Shown here: piece by piece, positions 38,899-50,655 of the stretch
Position numbering within the stretch: the stretch's first letter is position 1
How the letters are laid out: each line of letters opens with the position of its first letter
Source: Anisakis pegreffii
Taxonomy: Eukaryota > Nematoda > Chromadorea > Rhabditida > Anisakidae
Direction of reading: 5' to 3'
Assembly: GCA_035041965.1 (NCBI GenBank)
Contig: JAPYMA010000581.1
Span: forward strand, 1 to 64,000
Length of the DNA: 64,000 nt
Position numbers and translations under genes: made by a program
The notes under the pieces: model-generated
Told to the model about the DNA's origin: nothing
The model's input: the letters and a program-made list of their open reading frames with translations, nothing else
The model's database searches: none

Positions 38899-39085
38899 CA
38901 TCCCATTTCGAAACATCTTGAGAGATCTGCTGATTCCTTACATAGTTGTATACAGGGCTCAAGCAGAACATTTCAGTACATCTTGAGAGATGTGATTTTT
39001 ACATAGCTGCCTGCATACAGGGCCAACATAACATTTCGAAACAACTTCAGTGATCTGCTGATTCCTGACAAAGCTCTATGCATAA
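38899..39085. repeat. Tandem repeat, about 63-bp unit, three imperfect copies
   Basis: Units begin acatttcgaaaca or acatttcagtaca near 38905, 38969 and 39030. They contain cttgagagat(c/g)tg and, in the first two, catacagggc or tatacagggc. No coding frame is shared. Confidence 0.8.
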
Positions 39086-40258
39086 TCAGACAAATATTTA
39101 TAGTAGCACACATGCACTTTCTAATTGCACTGTTCAATACTGCTGCTAGAATCACTGCATTAATATCGTTGTTCATTGAAATCCGTCAAAGTTGATCTTA
39201 TAAATGACCTTTTCAGTGCTAGCGTCATGATATCTAAACATTTGAAAGTATGAAACATGCATCAAACGTAAAGTAAGTCATTTAAGCCTTTCAATATGAT
39301 TCAACCTGATCGAAAGATGTTTGTTTGATTCGGGATATTAGTGATTACTGAGCTTACAACAAACACTACACATTCACTCAATCGGAAAGATGATTGTCTG
39401 CGTATGCCAATTGCTATTTGATGACTTTGTCAAATGGCATTCGACACATAAGCAGCTTCGAATGTTTTGTTCACCTGATTTTCGTAGTTTCGAATGAAAG
39501 TTTCATTTTGATTCAGTGAATGATCAAAATCTCGATTCTCATAGCCGACCTCCGTTCACCTGCATCGTGTGAAAGTAATTTCATTTCACTCAGTAATTTT
39601 TCACTTCGAAACAAACGAATACAACTTCACCAACCTGCTTTCACACACTCCTTTTCTCTCATTCTCACTTCTTATTATTCTTGAATAAGCCATTTCAACG
39701 TTACCCTCCTTCATCGCAACCAACTTCAACCTAATCAATTTCAACTTTATCCTTCTTCTTTCTTTTGCGCAAATTACTTCTCAAAAGATCATCCCCCAAC
39801 ACATCCCACGCATTGCACTAATGGTGAATTTCAACTTTTTTTGTGAATAAAATGTTCTCAAGTTCACTTTTTCCATCCGTCAATGTAAAATTGAACAGAG
39901 TACATAAAATGAACAACAGCTCATCATGTAATTGTTTAGAAATGAACAAAGCTAACCAAATTACTGCTTACATGCAAATGAATTTCTGATTTTGTGTATA
40001 TCAAACGGTTTTTTAGACATAGTTCAATTCATTCAGCTCCACTGTCTGTCAGTGTAAGCAGTTTACAAATCAGTTTTAATTTTGTTTCGAAGGTGGTCGA
40101 ATGCATTAAGTAAGAGAAAAATCAGTTTCTTTTTCGTACGATTTCAATCGCTTGTTCATAAGTGAATGATGGTCCGAGTGGGTTATGACAAATTGAATGA
40201 ACTCCCTGGAAGCCTTTGATGTTGATTGGACGTTGATTGGAATCAACACGTCGATTAA

Positions 40259-40290
40259 GAATCCAATCAACCAATACGTTGATTGGATTC
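40259..40290. repeat. Perfect 13-bp inverted repeat
   Basis: gaatccaatcaac at 40259-40271 pairs with gttgattggattc at 40278-40290 across a 6-nt loop. Further gttgattgga copies lie just upstream, near 40221 and 40232. Confidence 0.9.
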
Positions 40291-41029
40291 TCCATGCTTG
40301 CAATCGACACCTGACAAGAAGATTAAAATCGATGTTCGATTCAGCACGATACATGTATTTACTTGAAACTTTTCGATAAGTTTTGCAGAGTCTCAAGCAT
40401 TACTCTAGCGTTTATTCAAATAAGTTCTTCATTGAATTTTATTGTTAGACGTATTGTGATTTCTTTGTATACACCAAATGAGTTTCCTCCCATTCTTTTC
40501 GCATCCTTTCCCATAATTGCCCAGTTAAAACCCTCATTTCTTGCACATTCTCTCCAGTCAATTATAACTGGCAATCAGCAGTTTGTTCGGCAAATTGAAC
40601 TGTTCGTCGTCGTCAATCGGTCATAACCAATTCAGCTATCAAATTCACTTAATTGCTCAACTAATGAACACATCAACCACTGTCGATGCGTCATCGCTGA
40701 CAATCCTTAGAAGGGAAATAACACAATAAACATGGCACATTGAAAGAATCACAAGAAACGATCCTTTATTCCAATGATTATGCATTTCTATTATTAATTG
40801 CAACAAATTACGATCACATAATGAGCTTTCAACATTACATTATCATCGGAATATAAATGAACATTGACAAAACATTCTAAATGACATTGAAAAATCACTG
40901 GTATTCATAACAGTGCACCAACGATGGAAAAACGAAATAAACTGATGATTAGAGATTGATTGCATTCAATCATAATGATATTTCACGGAATTCACTTTTG
41001 TCGAGAAATCCGTTTTTTATTAATCCAAC

Positions 41030-41510
41030 AAATTATTCGAAAGAGCAAAAGTTCAAAAGCAAAACTGTTACGACGCACTAAAGAATTTATATGTGATTTT
41101 CACCACCTATAGCGAATATTACAGTGAATACCCGCAATGAATGAATCATTCAACAAACATCAATCATCCCATCTCAATAATTGCTCATCATTTGAACGAA
41201 TCAAATTCATTTCATTTCAAAGCATATCTATTTCTCGTGGAATAATGTCTTGTTCTTGTTATGTTTCGGTTATCAAGTGGATTCCAACGATTCTGATGAA
41301 ACAAACAAATAAATTTTTCGCTTTTTCCGGCACCACATCAAATTACACCAAAATCCAGTCTGTCAGCTCTGAAATTTTACACGATCAGTCAGTAAAAAAA
41401 TAACCAAATGTAAGAGAATGAAAAATACTGGAGGGTGTAAATATTCACTAGAAAACAAGTCGTCAAAGTTGATATTACCAGTGCTTCAATACCTCGCGAT
41501 ATCATTGAAA
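41030..41510. repeat. Dispersed repeat family B, copy 1
   Basis: Shares long stretches with 48335-49145, including tgaatcattcaacaaaca, catctatttctcgtgga-like and atgtttcggttatcaa, then ctggattc(c/t)aacgatt(c/t)tgatg. The same order and orientation is kept. The short frame at 41137-41403 is not kept intact in the other copy. Confidence 0.8.
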
Positions 41511-42319
41511 TCGTTATCACCTTATTGATATGCACATTGATGTGCAGGAGGCCATTTTGCCACACGTGGCGAAAGCGTACGACGCGACATTTACGTAGGC
41601 GATAAAATTGCTGATATTCTTTTTATCTTGGGAAATCGCACTTTTTAGGAAATCCTTGCGATTTTCTCAAATTCTCTCTGACTTATCCGGGATAACCGAA
41701 TAATAAGATCCTCAGCACATCTCTATTACGTTTGATGATATTGCGATTCATCTTTATGGTGAATCAGGCATTTTTCGATATCAGAAAGTGCAATTGCTGT
41801 TACGATTTTCATTGTTTTTTTCAATTGCACTCAAATACTCGCAGAAAAGTACCTATTGCAATTGACTATTGCATTTTCTTGTTATCGTATAATCTACAGT
41901 AAATTCCGGAAGAACGTAGCGAGTAATGGGTTCAATCGGTTCAAAATTCACTCGGAATCAACTGACCTTTGCAATCATCTTTGAAATGTCAATTGCTGAT
42001 ATTCTCATGTTGAATGGAAGTTCGTTATAATATCATGCGACGTATTGTTCGATAACACGATGATTCTTAATTCTCTCTGAAAACGTATGACGATGGAGCA
42101 TTCATTGGAATTCAATCATACGAGACTATTTTCCGTTTACTTCAGGCTAACAGTGTTCAGTGCAGACGGAGGACGAGTGGAGGCAGCGTAAAGGAAACGA
42201 TCGCAAGGAAAATGGACGACATCAACGATGAAATGGAACGACGGATATCGCACACCAAAAGCTAAGTTCTTTTCTTTCAGATTTTTGAAGTTCTCGCTAA
42301 AGAGTTAGTGCTAGCGGGG

Positions 42320-44025
42320 GGAGTAAGGTAAGTGAGCTTCTGTTCAAAGAGTTAAGTGAGGGGGGAGGGAATTTCTGGCCCGGGGGATTCCATTACAGTG
42401 GTGGTTTGTTGCTTTGTAGTTAAGTACTTACTCCTTCCCGCCACTTCCCCGGTAAAGCATGACTGAGGTGCCTTGTGGTGGTCTAGCTTAGGTATTAGGG
42501 TGGATTACTGATCGGGTAGAGGGGGCGGCTTTATTTTGGTATCACCCTTCTGCTGTCACATGAAGCAGAAGTTTTGTTAAATTCACGAACCTGGCGTTGC
42601 TGGCTGATTGAGAAAATTATAATAAGCACCAAAATGTTGAATAAATTCGTTTTCATGCAATAGTTCTCGGCACGATTTGATGAAAGATTATATGTGATTT
42701 TTCAAAACGATGAAATGCGGTCAGATGTAAAATCCAACCTGCAAAATCATTCAATTTCATGTTAAATGACCAGTAAAAAGATATTCCTTTGCATATATCC
42801 CAAATATATCCCAAATGTGTTTGATGAGAACATTAAAAAGGGCCAGTTCTCTAACACAATAGAAAAATGCAAAACATTTGAAAGAATACGGAAGTAGATT
42901 AAAAAGATATCAGTTTTTCTATTGCAACTCCCACCAGCTCTTCACATTAGCTCACTGAGGTTTCTCATGCAGACCACTCTGGCCATGTTTCGAGCTATCG
43001 AGCCCAATTTGGAATGTTCATTGCTGGACATTTGGGCAAATAATATTGTAATAAAGGAGCCATAGGGCGAGTAGCATGCCAGCTCCTGCGCCGGGAATGA
43101 GAATTGTTTGAGATTATCAAACAATTGGTTGCTCGAAAATTAGGGTGAGGCGATGTTTAACTGGCATTTTGATAGCCAGATTACGGATGATCGCATCCGG
43201 AATTCGGTTAAAGAATTCCGAAGACTCCGCTCAATGGAGTTAGGTGAGCGAACTCATCGGCGCTTATCTGCCTATGAGAGACAGTCATTTAGTTACTGTA
43301 ATCATATGGCAAAAACCGAACGTGGTCAGTGTGGGGGGCTTGAGAAAATTAAGTGAATCAAACTGGAGGAGCTGATTGGGAAGAAACTTGCTATTTAATT
43401 TGTTTCCGAGTATCTTAATGAAATTTGTGGTATTCAGAACAAGAAATTCTGAAATGAAAGGTGTTCAGGGAACTGGCCTTTATAGAAATTTGTCTCCTGA
43501 TTAAATGACTTATTTGCCCATAATCAGATTGATGTAATCCCCTAAGTCATTGGATTTTTACATTTGCAATCGCAATCTTTATTGTAGAGCACACTTTAAG
43601 AAAATAACACATGACCAGCAACGCCAGCTTACAAAAATCTTTATTAAAAAAACTTATGAAAAAAATTAAAAAATCTTATTTAAAAAATTTAGTAGCACCT
43701 CATTAAAGAAATCATTATCCAACTCTTGCGCTTGCTGCGGAAGATATTTAGTAGCAAGCGGAAGAGTTGGATAATAATGGTGGGATGACAGCAGAAGGGT
43801 GGTACCACGTTAAAAGTTCCCTCTATTCGGTCAGTGTTCCATCCTAGTACTTACACTAGATGACCACAAGGTACCTCAGCTCAGCTTACAGGGAGTGGGG
43901 CTGGTGCGGAGATCTCATTTGTTATTTATTGTTATTGTTATGTTATCCACCACTTCCCAATCCAGGGGGGGGGGGCAAAATTCACTTAATTCCTCTGGAC
44001 AGAAGCTCAAGTGGGTAAGATTAGG
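42320..44025. mobile_element. DNA transposon with long imperfect terminal inverted repeats
   Basis: The left arm (about 42320-42606) and right arm (about 43613-44025) are inverted copies. Paired landmarks: tgagcttctg (42333) with cagaagctca (44001); ccttgtggtg with its complement near 43870; tatcacccttctgctgtc (42540) with gacagcagaagggtggtacc (43787); and ctggcgttgctgg (42591) with ccagcaacgccag (43614). The arms differ at many positions and by indels, including a G run at 43967, so the element is old. The 1-kb interior has only short frames (for example 43153-43356) and no recognisable transposase. It is probably non-autonomous. The exact termini and target duplication are not resolved. Confidence 0.75.
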
Positions 44026-44423
44026 TAAAGGGTGACTAAGATTAGAGGCTTAACGGGGATAAGTTTAACGGATGGGGTGGGATTTAGCGTGAGATAGTTT
44101 AGTATAGTATAGCTCTAATAATATAAATAATAAAAAAACTTTCACTCGATGCTGCAGAGTGAACTTTCAGGATTATTCGATATCAGTTTGAAACAGCGTA
44201 CTGGAAAGTGGACAACGAAAGCATGAAGGCGCGTAAGGAATCGAACGCATTATAAATGGACGAGGATACGGAAAGAAAAAGAAGATTCTGTGATAATGTG
44301 ATCACATAAATTGATATTATTTAATGTAACGACACATTCATAACTGTAGATATTATGAAACCCTCTTAACTCTCTGCGAAGAGTGAGGGATGTATAAAGA
44401 TTAACGTGTTGTGTTCAGTTCTG

Positions 44424-44453
44424 ACGAAAGAGCTGTAGTTATAGCTCTTTCGT
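44424..44453. repeat. Perfect 11-bp hairpin
   Basis: acgaaagagct at 44424-44434 pairs with 44443-44453 across an 8-nt loop. It lies in a GC-richer stretch (44350-44780) unlike its surroundings. Confidence 0.9.
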
Positions 44454-44667
44454 GTGATACCTTTCGGTTGGGACAGAGTTCGGTGAGGTGCTTTTCTCTT
44501 CGGTTGGGGCTTGAGGTTTTTTGGTCGGGTTCCGAACAAATTGAATTCTCTTAAAACATTTAGACACCTCACCACTCTGGCTTCGGTAGCACCTTGCCTG
44601 CTGCTGTTTCACTTTCTGGTGTCAGCTGTCGGCAGTTGCAAGCCGAACCCAATCGATGGGTATCTAA

Positions 44668-44719
44668 GGCCAGTTGTTCGCGAAACGGAGATCGGCACCC
44701 GTCTAGCGAACAACTGGCC
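44668..44719. repeat. Perfect 14-bp inverted repeat
   Basis: ggccagttgttcgc at 44668-44681 pairs with gcgaacaactggcc at 44706-44719 across a 24-nt loop. It is in the same GC-richer stretch as the hairpin at 44424. This could be a structured RNA or a small foldback element. Confidence 0.9.
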
Positions 44720-45798
44720 TTTTTCCCCCTTGTCTGAAAATGAAAATGTTTATGATCCGTGACGCTCGCTGCCATGAAATTTTAAATTCGCGCTTTTTTG
44801 CGGAACGTCTGAAAATTCAAGAAGTGCAGAGGTGCGAACCGAACTTTGCCGATTTTCACTGAATCTCACCTTGCGAAAAATTCATTCAGAAGTTTTTCTT
44901 GTCAAGATCCGTTAATTTGAACAGAAAGCTATGCAAAACGAACTGCCAATCCCTTGCGGCAAACTGATTGTGAGGGAAGTGGAGGGAATCGTGAGATGTC
45001 CAGTGAACTTTTCAACATTAGTGAATGTAAACCTATGTGAATATGACGTTACTGGTCAGTGTTGACCTTCTTTGATTAATCAATCTTTACTTCTTTAATC
45101 GTTAACGTGAGCGAGTGGTCAATTTGTGGAAATAAGTTCGCTTTTATTTTTGCTTTTATTTTAAGACATATGAGCTGCAAATTGTCTAGCGATTGTTACT
45201 TTAGTTAAATGCTAAGTTTATCAAGAAAAACTTTTCATCGGCTTCGGATGATTGATTTTATTTTCTGTAACGTTTTTTACTTGATGATATCGATTCCTTT
45301 CTCCAGTTTTTACAATTTCCACTTCTGCAATCGCTTATGAATGAATGTGTTTTCAAACGATATAATAGTTCTTTTGTGATGAACGACAACGGTACTTATG
45401 ATATTAGTGACTAAACTGAATGAAAAGAAGAATGCGAATTTCAGGCTTTATGCACTTGTAGTATCTAAGTTCTCGTAGCGGCTTTAATGGTTTCTTGCAT
45501 CGGAAAAGTGAACACCGGTGGAAAATCAAAAAAACAATAAAATAAATGAAAGTTCGAATGCACGTTGATTGAACAGATACAACAGATATTCAGTGATGCT
45601 GAAATGGAAGAAACACACAATAATACTGATGATATTTATATACACAGAAAATTTTGAAGAAGATGACGGATGAAAGAATGAAGAAACAATAGTGACGACT
45701 TACAATGAAACTCGATTCAAAGACAAGTGCGCATTTATGCAATGACCATCACCTGTGCAATGCTAATTAAATGGAATAAAGGACACTTCAATCAATAT

Positions 45799-47927
45799 TC
45801 AGTAATAAGATCCAATGAAGAGAACTGTTTGATGTTTTACAATGGCATAAACGAACGGATGATCTGCGATGAACCTGATCGGTCCCATCCGCGGCATCGG
45901 AGCCATTCGCATCATCATGATGCCTGCTGTGGCGGCCGCAGCCTCTGATCCCTCTTCGTTCACCTGAATTTTAATCAAAACTTCCATCAGAGTCATATAT
46001 AGGTCTGAATTTATTTCTTCTGAATTTTTATTAATCGAACAGATTTTTTGTACATGAAATGAATTCCCGCATGAATCGACGGCAAATACCAGAACTCCGA
46101 TAGAATATCATTCCAAAACACATTCGATCATCGGCACAATAACATGAATTGAATATTGCATCGTTATAAACTTGTTACGTTTATAGTTCCGTTAAAAACG
46201 GTTAATATCAGATGAAATGAAAACGGATATGAAAAGCCAAGAACTTATAAGGAAAAGACATACCTCAATAAAAGCTTTGTGGATAAGATTCGAGATATAA
46301 AGTGGTGTATTGCTAATGCCTGAGAAATTAGCTGAACTTTCGTCGAATGCGTCCTTTATACCCATCTTCTTCATTGTATCGACCAAATCGAATTTTGCTT
46401 CGATTTTGAATTTCGGTAATTCAGTCTAAAGCCAGATCGCTTTAATATTACCATTTCTCAACCAGCCACCAGCTGTCATTATTACCAATTATTATCGCTA
46501 TCAAACTACCATCTCTAATTAAGCAGCATTAAAAGAAATACTTGTCAGATGTGCAGATCAAAAGACTTCACCCACCTCAACTTCGCGTTTTTCACAGTCG
46601 CAAACCAAATCCATCATTTGACCACCATTTAGCGATTTCAGTTTCTCCGTGAGTCCAAATCTTTCTTTTGGTAAGAAAACGTACATAAATACTTCATTGT
46701 TCTTGTAAGGTAAGCCCAAAACCTGCCAGTCCTCGTCTTCGGTGTAGTTGAATTTTGTTTTTTTGTGCATCATATCAACCTGACATAAAATAATTTGGCA
46801 CTTCATTATGATTCAATGCGAAGACAATCGTAAATCCATTATGACAAATTCATGTTCAATTTGCGGACAATCAGTTGCACTCGAATAATGGATCACTGAA
46901 ACACAAGTAATTACTCGTTCGATAAAATTGAACTCTCAGAACTGACCTGACGTTGCTGATTCGCTGACGTATAGAATGGTTTTGGTTTCGTTTGTGCTTC
47001 GCTGAATTTACTTGCCCAGTCACCTTTGAAATAGACCGCATTGATAAGTATCAAACGAGTCATCGGGTTGATCAAATCGGGTGCAACCAAGTTCTTTATT
47101 TTCGAATTCGTTTGACTCTCAACCCAACTGTTGATCTTCTGAAAATGAAATTTTAGGTTATTTCAACCTAATACCGACGATTGGATTAAAACTGGTGTCA
47201 ATGAGCGCGATTGGCCTCCGGCTGCAGGGGAATCGTCGACCACTTCAGGAACTGAGTGTACGATTCAACACTTCTGCGGAACCAACGCAGAGTATTTGGT
47301 TCTTTGAGCCAGCGAACGCTGCCAACTGATGAATAATCATTCGATAAAATATGAAAATAAACGACTTCAAAAACAAACATTCGCCACAGCAACCGATTGC
47401 GAAAAGTCATCGGTTTTCAGTTGTCCCGCATAACTCTCGTTAATCAACGATGTGAACAATTCTTTAAGTTCAAAATTCTGGTCCACATACACGGAATTTG
47501 CCGTGCGCAGTGTATAGCCATTTGCTTCTTTAGACAGCTGCTCGACAAGCTCACCAAAGTATTTATGAAATTCATCATCGGGTAAACCTGAAATCTGAAT
47601 ACTTCTCGAATCAACAATTGATATTTAAAGTTTTCCATACATGTTACCTCAACCATCAGTTTTTGCCCTATTTCACCACTTCAGTCCATGTGATCAAGAT
47701 TGCATAATTTCGCAGATCATTTTCCGTTTAAAGAAATATTGTTGTATACCTTTTACCAAGACTTGATTCATTTGTTTTTTCGTCTCCCCACCAGCGCCAC
47801 CATAGGTCATCGCAAGTGCAACTGCAACTGAGAACGGTGACAGAATCGACGAGTCATTCTCTCTCACCGCTGTTCGCAGCAAACTCAACGCGAAATTCGC
47901 TTGAGCTTCATTCACTGACGATGCCAT
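45799..47927 (-). CDS. Serpin with inhibitory hinge and Met-rich reactive loop
   Basis: Serine protease inhibitor of the clade B (intracellular) style: no signal peptide is seen. Six phase-consistent exons, 47927-47750, 47587-47394, 47138-46947, 46779-46576, 46425-46264 and 45963-45799, give 364 residues. Family landmarks: [69 protein letters not shown] and the terminal block [20 protein letters not shown]. The hinge [13 protein letters not shown] is canonical, so loop insertion, and hence real inhibition, is expected. Counting P17 from the first Glu of EEG puts Arg at P1 within GIMMMRMAP, which suggests a trypsin-like target. The loop is unusually methionine-rich and so could be oxidation-sensitive. 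A tgaag acceptor lies 9 bp before the ATG. A related plus-strand serpin starts at 52549. Confidence 0.93.
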
Positions 47928-48334
47928 TCCTATCTTCAGTCATCATCATTATTACTATCATCATTAGTATTCGTTGAACGCCATCTACGATAAACATATA
48001 TCTTAAAACGCACACGATCGCTCACACTCATGCACACTTATAACAATTCAAGTTAATCAGTCGAATTTTGGCCGTGAAATAAGCGAATATTTAAAGGTTT
48101 ACATACAATGACTTAATGATTCAACTACAAAAATCTTTTTATTATATTTTCATGCGTTTATTATATCCTCAAGAATCTCCCATTCATTAATATGGCAAAA
48201 AGAGTCTGTAATAAGGCGATAAATAAGGAAAAAGTAACAACAATACGATTGATTTCATCTGAGCACCACCACAACAACACGTTGTTCAGCTGATGTATGA
48301 GTGAACGCCCAAAGCGGCATGTGAAGCAGCATGT

Positions 48335-49145
48335 GAAAGCAAAAGCATGTGACACTCAAAAGCAAGACTGTTCAAAACAACAACTAGGCATCGAAGATTT
48401 TATATGCGGTTTTTAGCATTCATATCGAATATCATCGCAATGAATATTAACGATGAGTGAATCATTCAACAAACACAATCAATCCCAAACACAATTTATA
48501 CCACAAACAACAATCATCATTCCCTTAGCAACAATCTGAAAACATTCACTTCAACCAGCTCTTTTTTGGCTCTGTTCCTATGCTACAATAATAACTCGTT
48601 TCCCCTTTCCCAAACAATTCACCACATTCACCATAATTCTTTGATTCGCCTTTTTACTATTGGATATAAACAGCATTTTGGAGTATTAAATTTGAAATTG
48701 CGTTAGCAATAGAGAATGAAGCATCGTGAGACGTTGATATGAACAAAGTAACTGCGTTAATCATCACCGTATGGTATAGTATTATTTTCGAACAAAAACA
48801 TGTTATTCATAAATGCCAGAACTGATTATGGAAATCTGTATGCTACCTTTTGCTCAAACATGAACATGAGTGTTTATCATTTGAATGAATTAAATTGATT
48901 TATTTTCGATGTTCATCTATTTCTCGTGGACGAATGTGTTCTTGCGATGTTTCGGTTATCAACTGGATTCTAACGATTTTGATGAAACAAATAAATTTTT
49001 AAGTTTTTGTCGGCAACAAATTAAACTACATCAAAATTCAATCTGCCAGCTCAAAATTTTACATAGAAGAGAATGAATAATGTTGTTGATGGTGAATACT
49101 TATTAAAAACAACTCGTCAAGATTGATATTGTTCACGTTCCAATG
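48335..49145. repeat. Dispersed repeat family B, copy 2 (with extra internal segment)
   Basis: Matches 41030-41510 at both ends: 48340-48505 (caaaagcaagactgtt, tgaatcattcaacaaacac) and about 48880-49145 (catctatttctcgtggac, gatgtttcggttatcaac, ctcgtcaagattgatatt). The roughly 370 bp in between have no counterpart in copy 1. Confidence 0.75.
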
Positions 49146-49272
49146 ACACGTACTGTCGTACGAGTCAAAATGAAGTAAATCTGAGTAATAAAACATCTTT
49201 ATCATCACAGTGTGTATACAAGGGCTAATAGAGGAAGTCAGGGAATTAGTACTTCGTGGATTTTTTACGTTA

Positions 49273-49830
49273 TGATAGAACGCCATTGTGATGGTGTTTT
49301 TCAATTTACGGATATGTAAATGCGGTTAGTTGGTAGCAATGTTCTCCTAATTTCTGAGCATCATTAGCTTGTAAGGGCTTAATAGGGTTTTCATTCGTTT
49401 TAATAGGGTTCTCATTCTTTTCCTTGCTGTTATAATCGCTCTCATAGCTTTTATCACCAAAATTGTTCTCTTCTGCTAATTTCTCATTCATTTCACTCAA
49501 CAATCAAAGTCGAATTCTCATTCTATCGAATACACTCTTTAATTGATTATTTGATTGTTGAACGTTGTTAAGCAATAATATTTTATTGCTGCATTGTTGA
49601 TTTCGGCTGTCAACACTCGTCAACGTATTGAGTAAACAGTATATGCTACAGAATGAGAAGTTGATTTGAACTGTGAAGTGAAATGAGACGAAACGAATGA
49701 GAAAAAGTCATCAAGAGAACGATATTCGTATGTAATAGCTATGAGAGTGAATACAACACGTCTGAAAAGAATGAGAATTCATGTAAACCATTTGAAACGA
49801 ACATGACACAGACAATAGCGTGAGCAACGA
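49273..49830. repeat. ORF-bearing repeat family A, copy 1
   Basis: About 510 bp (core from 49313) repeated at 54500-54998 and from 63700 to the right edge, all in the same orientation. Minus-strand frame 49503-49306 encodes an acidic, Asn/Lys-rich peptide beginning MLSEMNEKLAEENNFGDKSY. The copy at 63.7 kb has a frame of similar length. Downstream parts share caatgtt or caacgtt cores, aataatattttattgct, and tgagaagttgatttgaactg. Confidence 0.85.
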
Positions 49831-49841
49831 CCGTCTAGGAC

Positions 49842-50015
49842 AGTGATTCTCATAGGTAATGAAATTATCCGTTTTTAGTAATTTGAGGGTGTCGGGGGGG
49901 GGGATGGGGAAAGGAGGTAATAAAAAGGGTTGCGAAATTACTGGAGTATTTCGTGCAGTTGTCAGTTATGATGAAACACCATTGTGATGGGGTATTTTTT
50001 CACTCGGATTTAAAC
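49842..50015. mobile_element. G-rich hAT-like fragment (tentative)
   Basis: Starts ggacagtgattctcatagg, then ggtgtcggggggggggatgg, then tatttcgtgcagttgtcag, then ttatgatgaaacaccattgtgatgg. The last block resembles 49273-49300, and the penultimate one resembles about 26399. No coding capacity is seen. Confidence 0.35.
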
Positions 50016-50576
50016 TGATTGTTTATCCATCCGTCACATGTTGTTTGACGTTTATTGAGACTTATGCGAATCATTTATGGATCAGAAACATTTATGTCAG
50101 TCTTTTAGATGAAGTTCCAATATGATAACGTAGCGCTGTTGATCTAAATAATCCAAACAACGCTCCAAGCATACTAATCCCCAAAAGTATGAAGGTGTAA
50201 TAAGTACATGCAGATCTTAATTCTCAACTGGCCAAAATATGAGTGTATATTGCAGAACTGGTCAAAACTGTTCAAAGCATGTAATAGTACTGGTGTTTTT
50301 GGTTAAACTTTCAAATGAAAGCTTTTCTTCATCAGAACCTCAGAATTTCTTTTGATAGTAAAAAATGTGAGGGCATGGGCCATCTAAACGTGACATTTTA
50401 TTTTTGAGTGCAAATATTGAACGCTATCACTTTTAGCTTCGTTCATTGTGTCTATTTATTATTTGAGTTTATTCTCTTCGTTATGAGATTTTCAGAGTTT
50501 CTCTCTGATGTAATGAAATGCGACCGACCTTGTGAACTCTTAAAGTGCATGCTGCAGCTAACCATCATTTCTTCAA

Positions 50577-50618
50577 TTCACTGATTCAACACATATGTTT
50601 ATTTATTTATTTATCTAT

Positions 50619-50653
<35 letters not shown>

Positions 50654-50655
50654 CT
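50577..50655. repeat. (ATTT)n microsatellite
   Basis: About 17 units of atttattt with one interruption (atct). It explains the low-complexity IYLFIYLF reading frame here. Confidence 0.95.

Larger units (their letters stand above)
37796..45798. other. Gene-poor, repeat-rich interval
   Basis: Eight kilobases without a gene I can support. It holds a (cga)n run (38769-38785), a tandem repeat (38899-39085), a perfect hairpin (40259-40290), one copy of repeat family B (41030-41510), a long-TIR transposon (about 42320-44025) and two further perfect hairpins (44424-44453, 44668-44719). Opposed frames at 40106-40396 (-) and 40197-40379 (+) only mirror the palindrome there and are not genes. Confidence 0.6.

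Noticed and set aside
40106..40396. Overlapping open frames on both strands with related peptides (WILN...NQRPIN and the mirrored set)
   Set aside because: They arise from the inverted repeat around 40259-40290, which reads similarly on both strands. No splice or family support.
42942..43356. Short frames inside the long-TIR transposon as a transposase
   Set aside because: Only 60-67 codons, on opposite strands, with no DDE or other transposase motif visible.
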